Positions 6,683 through 16,208 are shown, counted from the first letter of the stretch. The stretch is DNA of 64,000 bases from Streptomyces cylindrosporus (GCF_022698165.1 NZ_JALDAY010000009.1:310001-374000), one strand, 5' to 3'. Program-made: numbers and translations. Notes: generated by a model not told the origin, from the letters alone.

Positions 6683-8233
6683 ATGAGCACCGCAGTGAAC
6701 GAGTCGAGTCCCACGGACCTGTCGCCCGCGTCCCGCCGCCAGGTGCTGAAAGCCCTCAGCGGCCTGTTTCTGGCCCTGTTCGTCTCGACCCTGAGCAGTA
6801 CGGTCGTCTCCAGCGCCCTGCCCAAGATCATCGGGGCGGTGCACGGATCCCAGACCCAGTACACGTGGGTCGTCACCGCGACCCTCCTCACCACCACGGC
6901 GACGACGCCGATCTGGGGCAAGCTCGCCGACCTCTTCAGCAAGAAGACCCTGGTCCAGGCCGCCATGGCCTTCTTCATGCTGGGCGCCCTGGCCTCCGGG
7001 ATAAGCCAGACCGCCGGGCAGCTGATAGCCGCCCGCGCCCTGCAGGGCGTCGGCGTGGGAGGAGCTCAGGCGCTCGTCCAGATCGTGCTCGCGGCCATGA
7101 TCCCGCCGCGCGAACGCGGTCGTTACAGCGGATACCTCAGCAGCGTCACGGCCACGTCCACCATCGGCGGCCCGCTGCTGGGTGGCGTCGTCGTCGACAC
7201 CTCGTGGCTGGGCTGGCGGTGGTGCTTCTTCCTGGGCCTGCCGCTCGCCCTGCTCGCCCTCCTGCTGCTCCAGCGGACGCTGAACCTGCCTGTCCTGCGC
7301 CGGGAGAACGTGAAGATCGACTACCTGGGAGCCGCCCTGATCGCCACCGGCGTCAGCGTGCTGCTGATCTGGGTGTCCTTCGTCGACAACTCCTTCGCCT
7401 GGGCCTCCTGGCAGACCGCGGCCATGGTGGCCGGCGGACTGGCCCTGATCGCCGCGGCCGTGTGGGTCGAGTCCCGCGCCCCCGAGCCCCTGGTGCCGCT
7501 CGCCATCGTGCGGCAGCGCACGACCGCCCTGGCGATCCTGGGCAGCCTCTCCGTCGGCACGGCCATGTTCGGCGCCTCGGTCTTCCTCAGCCAGTACTTC
7601 CAGCTCAGCCGCGGCCGCACGCCGACCGAGGCCGGCCTGCTGACGATCCCGATGATGGCCGGCATCCTGATCGCCTCCACGATCGCCGGCCGGCTCATCA
7701 GCCGCACCGGGCACATCAAGCCCTTCGTCGTCACCGGCGCCGTACTCCTCACGGCCGGCTGCGCCGGACTGGGCGTCATCGACCACCGGACCTCCATGAT
7801 CTTCCTGGGCTCGTCGATGCTGTGCGTCGGCATGGGGGTCGGCATGACGCTGCAGAACTTCGTGCTCATGGTGCAGAACACCGTCCAGCTCAAGGACGTC
7901 GGCGCCGCCAGCTCCACCGTCTCCTTCTTCCGCTCCCTCGGCGGCACGATCGGCGTCTCCGTCCTCGGCGCCGTACTCGCCCGCCACGTCCAGGACGCGA
8001 TCGCGAAGGGGACCGCCGCAGCCGGCGTGTCCCCGGACAGCAGCACCGCGCGGGAGGTCGTCCAGGTCGCCTACGGCGACGCGACGGCCCAGGTCTTCCT
8101 GCTCGCGGCCGCCGCTGCCGTACTCGCCGTCGTCGCCGCCGTCCTGCTCAAGCCGGTCCGCCTGCGCAGCAGCCTCGACCTGCCGGAGAAAGCGGCGGAC
8201 CAGGCCCCCAGTCCAGATCGCTCATCCGCTTGA
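6683..8233 (+). CDS. MFS drug/metabolite exporter, DHA2 (EmrB/QacA) type
   Basis: A 516-residue inner-membrane proton antiporter. The hydrophobic pattern suits 14 transmembrane helices. Motifs include the loop 2-3 motif WGKLADLFSKK (near residue 75) and the TM5 antiporter-type motif GPLLGGVVVDTSWLGWRW (near residue 165). ATG 6683 is preferred over an upstream in-frame ATG at 6620 that lies within the operators. It is divergent from its TetR, which marks it as an inducible efflux pump of unknown substrate. Its last 86 bases overlap the convergent MmgE/PrpD gene. Confidence 0.85.
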   Translation: MSTAVNESSPTDLSPASRRQVLKALSGLFLALFVSTLSSTVVSSALPKIIGAVHGSQTQYTWVVTATLLTTTATTPIWGKLADLFSKKTLVQAAMAFFMLGALASGISQTAGQLIAARALQGVGVGGAQALVQIVLAAMIPPRERGRYSGYLSSVTATSTIGGPLLGGVVVDTSWLGWRWCFFLGLPLALLALLLLQRTLNLPVLRRENVKIDYLGAALIATGVSVLLIWVSFVDNSFAWASWQTAAMVAGGLALIAAAVWVESRAPEPLVPLAIVRQRTTALAILGSLSVGTAMFGASVFLSQYFQLSRGRTPTEAGLLTIPMMAGILIASTIAGRLISRTGHIKPFVVTGAVLLTAGCAGLGVIDHRTSMIFLGSSMLCVGMGVGMTLQNFVLMVQNTVQLKDVGAASSTVSFFRSLGGTIGVSVLGAVLARHVQDAIAKGTAAAGVSPDSSTAREVVQVAYGDATAQVFLLAAAAAVLAVVAAVLLKPVRLRSSLDLPEKAADQAPSPDRSSA

Positions 8234-9530
8234 GCGCGGGCAGTCTCCACAGCGTGCCGGCGATCGACCCGGCGCGCGGGCGGCCGAGGAACGCCGGTAC
8301 CAGTTCGTCGAACTTCTCCCTCAACTCGTCGTCGCTCAAAGGGTCGTCGGGGTCGCCCTTGCGAGTCAGCCGCAGCCGATCGCGCACGGTGCCGTGCCGG
8401 TCGGTGACGCGGACCCGGGCGGCCCGGCGGCCGGGGGCGAGGCGGTCCAGCTCCGGGTCTACCCGTGTCGTGGTGCGGGCCATCAGGGTCCGGATCACGG
8501 GGTCGTGCAGCGCCTCGGGCGCAAAGGCGTGCAGCCGTACGGCGCCCAGCACCAGGGCGGCGGCCACGGTGTAGGCCAGGCTGAACCTGGCCTCGTCGGG
8601 CCCGGCGGGATCGGTGCGGCCCGCGACGCGGGTGGCCGTCTCGTAGGTCTCTATCTCGATTCCGGTGATCTCCTCCGGGCGCATGCCCTCGGCACGCAGC
8701 CGGAGGGCGGCGTCGATCGCGGCGAAGGTGTGGCCGCAGCAGGCGTGGTACTTCACCGTCGTGGCCGTGACGCAGAACGGATCTCCCAGGCCGGAGACCG
8801 AGAACCCGCTGATCCCTGCGGTCGCGACGCCGAAGCCGGCCGGCCCCTCCAGCACGTCCAGGGCGCCGGCGAGCCCCTTCCCGGCGGCGAGCGCGGCCAC
8901 CACCCCGGCCTCGGCCGCGTGCCCCGCGTGCAACGGCTTGCCCGTGGACGGTGAGCGGAAGGTCTGCTGGAGCCCCGCGGCCATGGTCGCGGCCAGCGCC
9001 AGCGCGCCCGCGAACCGGTCGGCGTCGAGCCGCAGCAGCTCGGCCGCCGCGGCCGCCGCGCCGAAGGTGCCCACCGTCCCGGTGGTGTGCCAGTGGCGGT
9101 AGTGCTCCGGCCCCGCGGCGAGCGCGATCCGCGCGCCGGTCTCGTACCCGATGGTCACCGCGCGGAGGAAGTCCTCGCCGGAGCAGTCGAGTTGGTCGGC
9201 GACCGCGAAGGCCGCGGCGATGGTCGGGGCACCCGGGTGGTAGAAGGCGTCCCGGTAGATGTCGTCGAGCTCGGCCGCGTGCGCGGCGGTGCCGTTGAGC
9301 AGCGCGGCCGTGCGCACGTCGGTGGCCTGTCCCGACGGGATCAGCCGGGCCGGCCCGGGGCCGGGGGCGAGTGCCTCGGTCAGCGCGCGGGCGGCCGGGG
9401 TGGCGGCGCCCGGGACCGTGGCCGACACCCAGTCCACGACCGCGCGTACCGCCGCGTGCCGTACGTTCCCGGCGAGCGGCGTCGCCCGCTGAGCGACCGC
9501 GAACTCGGCCAGTTGCTCCACGACCGTCAT
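8148..9530 (-). CDS. MmgE/PrpD-family protein
   Basis: A 460-residue MmgE/PrpD-fold protein. Family members include 2-methylcitrate dehydratase, cis-aconitate decarboxylase and polycarboxylate epimerases. The family pattern is seen in NGTAAHAAELDD (near residue 82), the HTTGTVGTFGAAAAAA region and VKYHACCGHTFAAIDAALRL. ATG 9530 is preferred over an upstream in-frame start that would intrude on the next gene. It is last in a leftward eight-gene operon with TcuAB homologues, so a tri- or dicarboxylic intermediate is a likely substrate. The last 20 or so residues, rich in Gly, Pro and Cys, lie within the antisense overlap with the MFS gene and look like a non-conserved tail. Confidence 0.8.
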   Translation of the reverse strand: MTVVEQLAEFAVAQRATPLAGNVRHAAVRAVVDWVSATVPGAATPAARALTEALAPGPGPARLIPSGQATDVRTAALLNGTAAHAAELDDIYRDAFYHPGAPTIAAAFAVADQLDCSGEDFLRAVTIGYETGARIALAAGPEHYRHWHTTGTVGTFGAAAAAAELLRLDADRFAGALALAATMAAGLQQTFRSPSTGKPLHAGHAAEAGVVAALAAGKGLAGALDVLEGPAGFGVATAGISGFSVSGLGDPFCVTATTVKYHACCGHTFAAIDAALRLRAEGMRPEEITGIEIETYETATRVAGRTDPAGPDEARFSLAYTVAAALVLGAVRLHAFAPEALHDPVIRTLMARTTTRVDPELDRLAPGRRAARVRVTDRHGTVRDRLRLTRKGDPDDPLSDDELREKFDELVPAFLGRPRAGSIAGTLWRLPALKRMSDLDWGPGPPLSPAGRGCCAGGPA

Positions 9531-9559
9531 ACCGGCTCCTTCGAGAGCTGCTGGAACTG

Positions 9560-11167
9560 TCAGAACTGCGCCTCGTACTGGGCGGGTTCGATCCGCGCCT
9601 CGATGAGCAGTGGCCCGGTCGGTGCGCCCAACCCGGCCGTGGCCTTCTCCAGCTCGGCCACCGAGCTCACCCGCACCCCGTCGCATCCCATCGAGCCCGC
9701 GAGCGCGACCAGGTCGATGTCATCCAGCCTGGTTGCCGTGCCGGGATAGCCGAGCGCCCGCTGTTTGAGCTCGATGCGGTTGAGGCTTCCGTCGACGAAC
9801 ACCACCACCGTCAGGGGCAGTTGGCGTGCCGCGGCGAGCCGGAGTTCGGTGGCGGCCATCGCGAAGCCGCCGTCCCCGACCAGCGCGACGACCGGGACGT
9901 CGCCGAGGGCGAGCTGGGCGCCGACGGCCCCGGGCAGCCCGAAGCCCATCGAGGACAGACCGTTGCTCATGAGGACGCTCCGCGGCCGGCGGGCCCGCCA
10001 GCCCTGGCCGACGAGCAGCTTGTGCGAGCCGACGTCGCAGGTGACGACCGTTTCGGGGGGAGCGGCGGCGCGTACGACGTCGATGACGTCGGTGGGGTTG
10101 AGGCGACCGGGAACGCGGCCCGAGTAGTAGGCCGCACGCAGCCGCTCGCGATGGGCCGCGATGTCCCGTTCCCGCCAACGCGGTTCGCCCCGCAGGCCGT
10201 GCGCGAGCCAGTCCAGGCTCGCGGAGACGTCCCCGACCACCTCGCAGTCGCTGGGGTAGACCTGGTCGACGTTGGGCGTGGTGTCGACGTGCAGGACCGG
10301 TACCGCCAGGGACCACGGCCGGATCAGCTCGACCGGGTCGAATCCGGCGGCGACGACCAGGTCGCTGTCCGCGAGGAAGTCCCACAGCACCTGGTTGCAC
10401 GCCATGTCGAGGACACCGGCGAAGAGCGGGTGATCCTCGGGGAACACGCCCTTGGCCATCGGGGACACCACCACGGGGAAGCCGCCGCTCTCCGCCAGCC
10501 GGGTCAGGGCCTCGGTCGCGTCGCACCGGGTCGCGGCGGCCCCCGCCAGCAGCACCGGGCGCCGGGCCGCCCGCAGCAGTGCCGCGGGATCCGGACCGCC
10601 GGCGGCCCGTTGCACCCGTACCCCTCCCGAAGCCCCGTCGAGCGGCGGCGACTTGACGGCGACGTCCGGTGCGGGGGCGGCGAACGTCTCGGCCGAGCCG
10701 GTGAGATGGACGGCGCCCGGCCGCTCGGCGACGGCCAGGCGCAGCGCCTTGCGCAGCACCGCGTCGACGGACCGGGGGTGGATGCGTCCGGCCCACTTGG
10801 CGACCGGCGAGAACAGCAGCTTGTGGTCGACGACCTGATGCGTGACCAGGTCCTCGCGGCCCGCGTCGATCTGCCCGGAGATCGCGAGCAGCGGCACCCG
10901 GTCCCAGGTCGCGGCGGCCACCCCGTTCACGATGGAGGTGGACCCGGGCCCCAGCGTCGACAGGCAGACACCGGGCCGCCCGGTCACCATCGCGTGCGCC
11001 TCGGCCATGAACACCGCTGTGCCCTCGCGGCTGCCGAGCACGACCTCGACGTCGAGGGCACGCATCGCCTCCATCAGCTCGATGATCGGATCGCCCGGGT
11101 AGGCGAACACGAACCGGGCCCCCGAGGCACGGACGTGCTCGGCCACCAGCGCCGCGGTGTTGCCCAT
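9560..11167 (-). CDS. thiamine diphosphate-dependent enzyme, acetolactate synthase-like
   Basis: A 535-residue TPP enzyme with the three usual domains: N-terminal Pyr domain with the catalytic glutamate in SREGTAVFMAEAHA (near residue 48), a central domain, and a C-terminal TPP-binding domain with GDGGFAMAATE followed 26 residues later by VFVDGSLN. It does not carry clear markers of true acetolactate synthase, so the reaction (decarboxylase, carboligase or lyase) cannot be set. Its start is one base beyond the tcuB stop, and it precedes the MmgE/PrpD gene by 29 bases. In this operon it could cleave or decarboxylate a 2-oxo acid made by the TcuAB and MmgE/PrpD steps. Confidence 0.75.
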   Translation of the reverse strand: MGNTAALVAEHVRASGARFVFAYPGDPIIELMEAMRALDVEVVLGSREGTAVFMAEAHAMVTGRPGVCLSTLGPGSTSIVNGVAAATWDRVPLLAISGQIDAGREDLVTHQVVDHKLLFSPVAKWAGRIHPRSVDAVLRKALRLAVAERPGAVHLTGSAETFAAPAPDVAVKSPPLDGASGGVRVQRAAGGPDPAALLRAARRPVLLAGAAATRCDATEALTRLAESGGFPVVVSPMAKGVFPEDHPLFAGVLDMACNQVLWDFLADSDLVVAAGFDPVELIRPWSLAVPVLHVDTTPNVDQVYPSDCEVVGDVSASLDWLAHGLRGEPRWRERDIAAHRERLRAAYYSGRVPGRLNPTDVIDVVRAAAPPETVVTCDVGSHKLLVGQGWRARRPRSVLMSNGLSSMGFGLPGAVGAQLALGDVPVVALVGDGGFAMAATELRLAAARQLPLTVVVFVDGSLNRIELKQRALGYPGTATRLDDIDLVALAGSMGCDGVRVSSVAELEKATAGLGAPTGPLLIEARIEPAQYEAQF

Positions 11168-11168
11168 G

Positions 11169-12176
11169 TCATCGCTCCAGGTTGTCGTGGTGGATGGACA
11201 GCATCCGGAAGATCCAGTGGACGAACTTGCTGTACGGGGCGGTCCCGAAGGCGGTGACCACCGCGGCGACATGCAGCAGGAGCAGCGGCCCGAAGGCCAC
11301 GGTCTCCCGCAGGAGCAGGGTGAGCATCCCGGTGGCGGCGAGCACCAGCAGCGACCACAGGAATCCGCTGCCACCGCCGCGCACCCACAACCCGGTCCCG
11401 CCCACCAGCATGGCGATTCCGCCGACGCCGCCGCTGATCACGGGCACGGACACCCAGGAGTAAGGCGGCTGCGCGCCCAGCACGTTCTGCAGCAGCGCCG
11501 CCGCCGTGGTCGAGACGGCGCACAGCCCGAAGCCGTACAGGAGCACCAGATGGAATCCGCGCCGGCCGGGCACCTCGCAACCCGCGCCGCCCCCTTCCAT
11601 GTGCCGCAACTGCACGGCCTGTACGAACGTGGTCCGCCACGCCCGGGGCCGGAACAGGTCGGCGAGGCGGCCGTGGATGTCGCGCCAGTACCGCAGCGCG
11701 GCCCACCCGAACACGGCGAGAGCCCAGACGCCCGGTACTCCGACGGCGATCAGCAGCGGGACGTGCGGCAGGACCTCGTAGGGGTCCCCGGGCCGGTCCG
11801 CCGCGCCGAACCACCGGCCGGTGAACAGGCGGGACAGCAGGGCGAGTACGAGGCACACGGCGGCGAAGGCGATGCCCGTGCCGAGCCGCCCCGGCGCGCG
11901 GCGCGGCCAGACGTAGCGGCGGTACGTGTCCTTGCGCACGTCGGCGAAGACGCTCGGGGGAGCCACCGCGAACTCGTGCGGCGGGGCGTACATGCAGGCG
12001 CTGAGGCAGTCACCGCAGTCGTGGCAGAGGTTGGCGAGGTGGGTGATGTCCCGCCGCTCCGGCGCGGGCCGCAGCTCCAGGGCGGGCCAGACGGGACAGT
12101 AACCGGCGCAGTAGCGGCAGGAGTTGCAGACGGTGAGCTGGCGCCGGGCCTCGTCGAAGAGGTCATCCAAGGGCAT
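11169..12176 (-). CDS. tcuB: TcuB/CitB-like membrane iron-sulfur electron carrier
   Basis: A 335-residue protein with an N-terminal ferredoxin-like part holding two cysteine clusters (CNSCRYCAGYCP at residues 17-28 and CHDCGDCLSACMYAPP near 51-66) and then about six transmembrane helices with histidines that may bind haem. This is the layout of TcuB, which passes electrons from FAD-dependent tricarballylate dehydrogenase (TcuA) to the membrane quinone pool. It overlaps tcuA by 14 bases. The companion transporter in Salmonella is an MFS protein (TcuC); here an ABC importer takes that place, so tricarballylate itself is not certain as substrate. Confidence 0.8.
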   Translation of the reverse strand: MPLDDLFDEARRQLTVCNSCRYCAGYCPVWPALELRPAPERRDITHLANLCHDCGDCLSACMYAPPHEFAVAPPSVFADVRKDTYRRYVWPRRAPGRLGTGIAFAAVCLVLALLSRLFTGRWFGAADRPGDPYEVLPHVPLLIAVGVPGVWALAVFGWAALRYWRDIHGRLADLFRPRAWRTTFVQAVQLRHMEGGGAGCEVPGRRGFHLVLLYGFGLCAVSTTAAALLQNVLGAQPPYSWVSVPVISGGVGGIAMLVGGTGLWVRGGGSGFLWSLLVLAATGMLTLLLRETVAFGPLLLLHVAAVVTAFGTAPYSKFVHWIFRMLSIHHDNLER

Positions 12177-13551
12177 GGCGGGCCGCCTCCCGTCCGGCGA
12201 TGCGCCCCCACACGGTCCCGATGGTCATGCCGAACCCGGCGAGATAGCCGGTGGAGAGGATGTTCCCGGACATGATCTCCCCGGCGGCGAAGACATTGCC
12301 GAAGACCCCGCCGTCCACCCGCCGTACCCGCGCCCGGTCGGTGACCGCGACGCCGAGGTAGGTGAAGGTGACGCCGGGCCGCATCGGTACGGCGTAGTAG
12401 GGCGGGGTGTCCAGGCGCTGTGCCCAGTTGCTCTTCGGCGGGTCGAGGCCGGCGGTGCGCCTGCCGTCCGGCCGGGACATGGTGAAGGTCCGGGAGGGCG
12501 GGCCGCCGCGGTCGACGGCCGTGTTGAAGGCGCCGACGGTCTCGGCGACGGCCCGCCCGTCGAGGCCGAGCGTCTCGGCGAGTTCCTCGACCGAACCCGC
12601 CGTGTAGGGGCCGTACATGGGCGGCAGGAAGGACCCCTGCACCTTCGCGTCCCACAGGGCGTAGGCGATCTGGCCAGGGCGCAGGGCGATGTTCCGTCCC
12701 CAACTGGCGTACCGCTTGGGCCAGATGTCCTCACCCTCGTCGTGGAAGCGGCGGCCGTCCCGGTCGACCACGATGCCGAAGGGGATGGCGTCGATGCGGG
12801 TGGCGATCCCGCCGTCGTACCTCGGGCCGCGGGCGTCCACGGCGACGGCGTGGAACCCGCGTTCCTCGCCCGCCCGTTGGGCGCCCGCGTCGAGCAACTC
12901 CCGTAGTACACGGCCGTCGTTGTACGAGGGGCCGCGCACATGGAAGCCCTGGGCCGCCTCTCCCCAATAGCGACCGAGCCAGGCGAGGTTCGCCTCGAAG
13001 CCGCCGCTCGCGCAGACCACGGACGCGGCCGGGATGCGGCGCCCGTCGGCCGTGTGCGCGGCGGTGCAGGTCTCGCCGGTCCATTCGAGGCGGGTGACCT
13101 GGGTGTCGTACTCGACGGTCACCCCGGCCCGTTCGGCGGTGCGGTAGTAGGAGTTGAGCAGTGCCTTGCCGCCGCCGAGGAAGAACCTGTTGGTGCGGGC
13201 CAGGTTGAGGGTGCCGGACAGGGCGGGCTGCCAGTGGGCGCCGTGGGCGGTCATCCAGGCCGGCACGGACCGCGACTCGCGCACGGTCAGCTCGGCGAGC
13301 CGCTCGTCGCTCGGTCCGTCGCCGACTCCGCCGAGATCGCGCCGGAGTTCGGCGCCGGGGTAGGGGCCGGTCGTGAACTCGTCGCCGGTGTCGTGTGCGC
13401 ACCGGATGTTGCGGGTGTGCCGGCTGTTGCCGCCGCGGAAGTGCGCGGGGGCGCGCTCCAGCAGGCGTACCCGGGCTCCGGCGTCGGCGGCGGACAGCGC
13501 GCTCACCAGGGCCGCGTTGCCACCGCCGACGACCAGGACGTCGGTGCTCAC
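12163..13551 (-). CDS. tcuA: FAD-dependent dehydrogenase, TcuA-like
   Basis: A 462-residue flavoprotein of the fumarate reductase/succinate dehydrogenase family. The FAD motif DVLVVGGGNAALVSALSAADAG opens the protein, followed by RGGNSRHTRNIR; the C-terminal FAD contact is NVFAAGEIMSGNILSTGYLAG. Length and pattern match FAD-dependent tricarballylate dehydrogenase, which makes cis-aconitate. The GTG start overlaps the stop of the substrate-binding protein gene by four bases, and TcuB follows with a 14-base overlap. An MmgE/PrpD enzyme in the same operon could take an aconitate-like product. Other dicarboxylate or 3-ketosteroid substrates are possible for this wide family. Confidence 0.75.
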   Translation of the reverse strand: MSTDVLVVGGGNAALVSALSAADAGARVRLLERAPAHFRGGNSRHTRNIRCAHDTGDEFTTGPYPGAELRRDLGGVGDGPSDERLAELTVRESRSVPAWMTAHGAHWQPALSGTLNLARTNRFFLGGGKALLNSYYRTAERAGVTVEYDTQVTRLEWTGETCTAAHTADGRRIPAASVVCASGGFEANLAWLGRYWGEAAQGFHVRGPSYNDGRVLRELLDAGAQRAGEERGFHAVAVDARGPRYDGGIATRIDAIPFGIVVDRDGRRFHDEGEDIWPKRYASWGRNIALRPGQIAYALWDAKVQGSFLPPMYGPYTAGSVEELAETLGLDGRAVAETVGAFNTAVDRGGPPSRTFTMSRPDGRRTAGLDPPKSNWAQRLDTPPYYAVPMRPGVTFTYLGVAVTDRARVRRVDGGVFGNVFAAGEIMSGNILSTGYLAGFGMTIGTVWGRIAGREAARHALG

Positions 13552-14591
13552 GTCTCGCGCAGATTCGAGGGGACGAGCCGGTCGTAGTCGGGCGTCTTGG
13601 TGATCAGGCCGGCCGACTTGTGGAAGGTGACCGCGGCGTCGAAGGAGGAGCGTTTGAAGGCGTTCGTCGCCGGGATCTCGCTCTTCAGCAGCGGGAGGAG
13701 CGCCTCCAGGGTGGCGTCCGGCATCCCGCTGCGGTACTCGGCCAGCAGCTTCTTGACCTCGGCCGTGTCGTTGCCGCGGATGTCCTTCTTGGCCCGAACC
13801 AGAGCTCTCTGGAAGGCGGCGATCTCCTTGGCCTTCTTCTTCTGCACGCTCTGAGTGGTGAAGAAGACGCCGTGGGAGACGTCGACCAGGCCGGGTATGT
13901 CGCCCCGGCAGGGGGAGATGTACAGGGTGCCCGTGCCGGCCGCCTCCGCCTGCTGGGCCAGCGGCTGGGCGAAGGACAGGGCGTCGACCTGGCCGTTCTT
14001 CAGTGCCCCGAGCGCGGCGGTGGGCTCACTGCCGAGGTTGACCAGTTCGGCGTCCTTCTTCGCGTCGAGGCCGGCCTTGGCGAAGAGGTAGATGACCAGG
14101 GCCTCGGTGCCGCTGCCCGGGCCGGTGATGCCGATCTTCCTGCCCTTGAGCGACTTGGTCCGCTCGTCGAGCGAGGCGCTGACGGCGGCGCCCTTGAACT
14201 TCTTCCCGGTGATGATGTCGATGTAGTACTTGTCCACCAGGTCGGCGACCAGCCGGATGTCGTCCTCGATCTCCGACAGTTTGAAGACGTCGGTCATCAC
14301 CCCGCCGCCCACCTGGATGCTGCCCGACTTCAGCGCGGCGGCCACCTTGGAGCCGTTGCCGAGGACGGGCGGGTCGTCGAAGGCGACGCCCTCGTCCTTG
14401 AAGTAGCCCTTCTTCGTCGCCACGAACAGCGGGAAGAAGGCGATCGACTGGCTGACCTGCCCCACCGACAGCTTGCCGACCGCCGTGGCACCGGCGGACT
14501 CGCCGCCGCAGCCCGTACCGGCCAGCGCGACGGCACCGGTCGCCAGCAGACCCTTGACGAGTTGCCGGCGGTTCATCTCCACGCGTGTCAT
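13548..14591 (-). CDS. ABC importer substrate-binding lipoprotein, SsuA/ThiY-like
   Basis: A 347-residue lipoprotein with a signal sequence (NRRQLVKGLLATGAVALAG, then cysteine 28 in a lipobox-like TGC) and a type II periplasmic-binding fold of the nitrate/sulfonate/pyrimidine-precursor class (FPLFVATKKGYFKDEGV near the N-terminus, KIGITGPGSGTEALV mid-protein). It is anchored outside the membrane and presents a small ligand to the permease encoded next. It overlaps genes on both sides by four bases. The ligand cannot be read from sequence; the operon suggests a carboxylate. Confidence 0.8.
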   Translation of the reverse strand: MTRVEMNRRQLVKGLLATGAVALAGTGCGGESAGATAVGKLSVGQVSQSIAFFPLFVATKKGYFKDEGVAFDDPPVLGNGSKVAAALKSGSIQVGGGVMTDVFKLSEIEDDIRLVADLVDKYYIDIITGKKFKGAAVSASLDERTKSLKGRKIGITGPGSGTEALVIYLFAKAGLDAKKDAELVNLGSEPTAALGALKNGQVDALSFAQPLAQQAEAAGTGTLYISPCRGDIPGLVDVSHGVFFTTQSVQKKKAKEIAAFQRALVRAKKDIRGNDTAEVKKLLAEYRSGMPDATLEALLPLLKSEIPATNAFKRSSFDAAVTFHKSAGLITKTPDYDRLVPSNLRET

Positions 14592-15448
14592 TTCCGGCCC
14601 TCCAGTGGCTTCCAGCGGTTGGCCCTGCGGTCGATGAGACTGACGAACAGATTGAGGACGGTCGCGATCACGGAGAGGACCACGAGCGTCGCGAAGACTC
14701 CGGCCGTGTCGAAGTTGGCCGCCGCGTCGCTGATCAGATAGCCCAACCCCCGGTTGGACGCGACCAGCTCGCCGATCACCGCGCCGATCAGCGAGTACGG
14801 GACGGCGACCTTCAGCCCGGTGAGCAGCCCGGTCATCGAGGCGGGCAGGACGACTTTCAGCACGACGTCACGGCGGCGGCCGCCCATCAGCCGTACGGCG
14901 TCGATCAGTCCCCGGTCCACCTCCCGCACGCCCACGGCGGTGTTGAGGAACACGAGGAAGAACACGGTGACGGCGGCGAGCAGCACCTTCATCTGCAGGC
15001 CGATGCCGAACCAGACGATGAACAGCGGCGCCAGCGCCACCTTCGGCAGTGAGTACAGCGCCACGATGAAGGGGTCGACCACGCGGTAGAAGGTCGGCAG
15101 GGAGGCGAGGACGAACCCGGTGACCGCGCCGGTCGAGGCGCCCAGCGCGAACCCGAGGAGGACCTCCTTGAGCGTGACCCACGTGTTGGACCAGAGCAGG
15201 CCGTCGCGCTGCCAGTCCCCGAGCCGTCGCGCCACGTCGAGCGGCCGGCTGGTGAAGGTGAGGTCGAACACGCGGCCCGCGCACAGCTGCCAGGCCACCA
15301 GCAGTACCACGGAGAGGACCAGCCGGCCGCCCCAGACGACCACCGTACGGCCGTGCTTCTCCCACCAGCCGCGGTTCAGCGGGACGGTGACCGACTGCCC
15401 TGTCGTCCGCTCGGCGTTCACGGTTTTCTGCTCGTCGACCGTCTTCAC
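14588..15448 (-). CDS. ABC importer permease, SsuC/TauC-like
   Basis: A 286-residue membrane protein with about six helices. The cytoplasmic EAA loop, which contacts the ATPase, is visible around GLIDAVRLMGGRRRDVVLKVVLPASMTGLLTGLKVAV (abridged here to its ends: GLIDAVRLMG and KVVLPASMTG). GTG 15448 overlaps the ATPase stop by four bases, which sets the start and excludes a longer upstream reading. It forms one importer with the proteins at 13548 and 15445. Confidence 0.8.
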   Translation of the reverse strand: MKTVDEQKTVNAERTTGQSVTVPLNRGWWEKHGRTVVVWGGRLVLSVVLLVAWQLCAGRVFDLTFTSRPLDVARRLGDWQRDGLLWSNTWVTLKEVLLGFALGASTGAVTGFVLASLPTFYRVVDPFIVALYSLPKVALAPLFIVWFGIGLQMKVLLAAVTVFFLVFLNTAVGVREVDRGLIDAVRLMGGRRRDVVLKVVLPASMTGLLTGLKVAVPYSLIGAVIGELVASNRGLGYLISDAAANFDTAGVFATLVVLSVIATVLNLFVSLIDRRANRWKPLEGRK

Positions 15449-16206
15449 TGCGCCTCCCGGAGCGCCGCCGTCATCTCCTTGTGCAGGCTGACGAAGTGCG
15501 GGTCCACCCGCAGTTCGTCGGCGTCGCGCGGCCTGGGCAGATCGATCTCCTTGTCCAGGAGCACCTTTCCGATCCGGCCGAGCACCACGATCCGGTCGCC
15601 GAGCAGCAGCGCTTCCTCGATGTCGTGGGTCACGAACACCACGGTCTGTCCGCTGCCCTGCCACAGCCGCAGCAGCTCGGCCTGCAGCACGAAGCGGAGC
15701 TGTGCGTCCAGGGCGCCGAAGGGCTCGTCGAGGAGCAGCACCTCCGGGTCGCCCGCGAGCATCCGGGCCAGGCTCGCCCGACGCCGCATACCGCCGGACA
15801 GTTCGCGCGGGTAGTGGCGCTCGAACCCGGTGAGCCCGACCCGCTCGACGAGGTCCGTGGCGCGCTCGCGGCGCTCCTTGGCGTCGACTCCCTTGATCTC
15901 CATGGGCATCTCGACGTTGCGGACCACGTCGCGCCAGGGCATCAGGGTGTCGGACTGGGTGAGGTAGCCGACCTCGGTCCGCGGGCCGGTCACCGGCGCG
16001 TCCCGGTAGGTCACGGCACCCGAAGTGGGCGGCATGAGCCCGGACATCATGTTCAGCAGGGTCGACTTGCCGCAGCCGCTGCGGCCGAGCACGGTGACGA
16101 AGCAGCCCTCCTCGATCCCGAGGCTCAGGTCGCGCAGCGCCAGGATGCCCATGTCGCCCTTGACGAACTGCTTGGTCAGCCGGGTGACTTCCAGCACGGC
16201 GCCCAT
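15445..16206 (-). CDS. ABC importer ATPase, SsuB/TauB-like
   Basis: A 253-residue ATPase with Walker A LGRSGCGKST (about residue 42), Q-loop TQSDTLMPW, signature LSGGMRRRASLARML, Walker B VLLLDEPFGALD and H-loop VTHDIEEAL. It powers the permease at 14588. ATG 16206 lies two bases after the stop of the preceding hydrolase gene, so the genes are cotranscribed. Confidence 0.85.
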   Translation of the reverse strand: MGAVLEVTRLTKQFVKGDMGILALRDLSLGIEEGCFVTVLGRSGCGKSTLLNMMSGLMPPTSGAVTYRDAPVTGPRTEVGYLTQSDTLMPWRDVVRNVEMPMEIKGVDAKERRERATDLVERVGLTGFERHYPRELSGGMRRRASLARMLAGDPEVLLLDEPFGALDAQLRFVLQAELLRLWQGSGQTVVFVTHDIEEALLLGDRIVVLGRIGKVLLDKEIDLPRPRDADELRVDPHFVSLHKEMTAALREAQ

Positions 16207-16208
16207 CG

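Noticed and set aside
9560..11167. Loss of the TPP-binding asparagine in the acetolactate synthase-like protein
   Set aside because: The site reads VFVDGSLN rather than NN, but Asp at this place is common in several TPP-enzyme subgroups, so it is not a defect.
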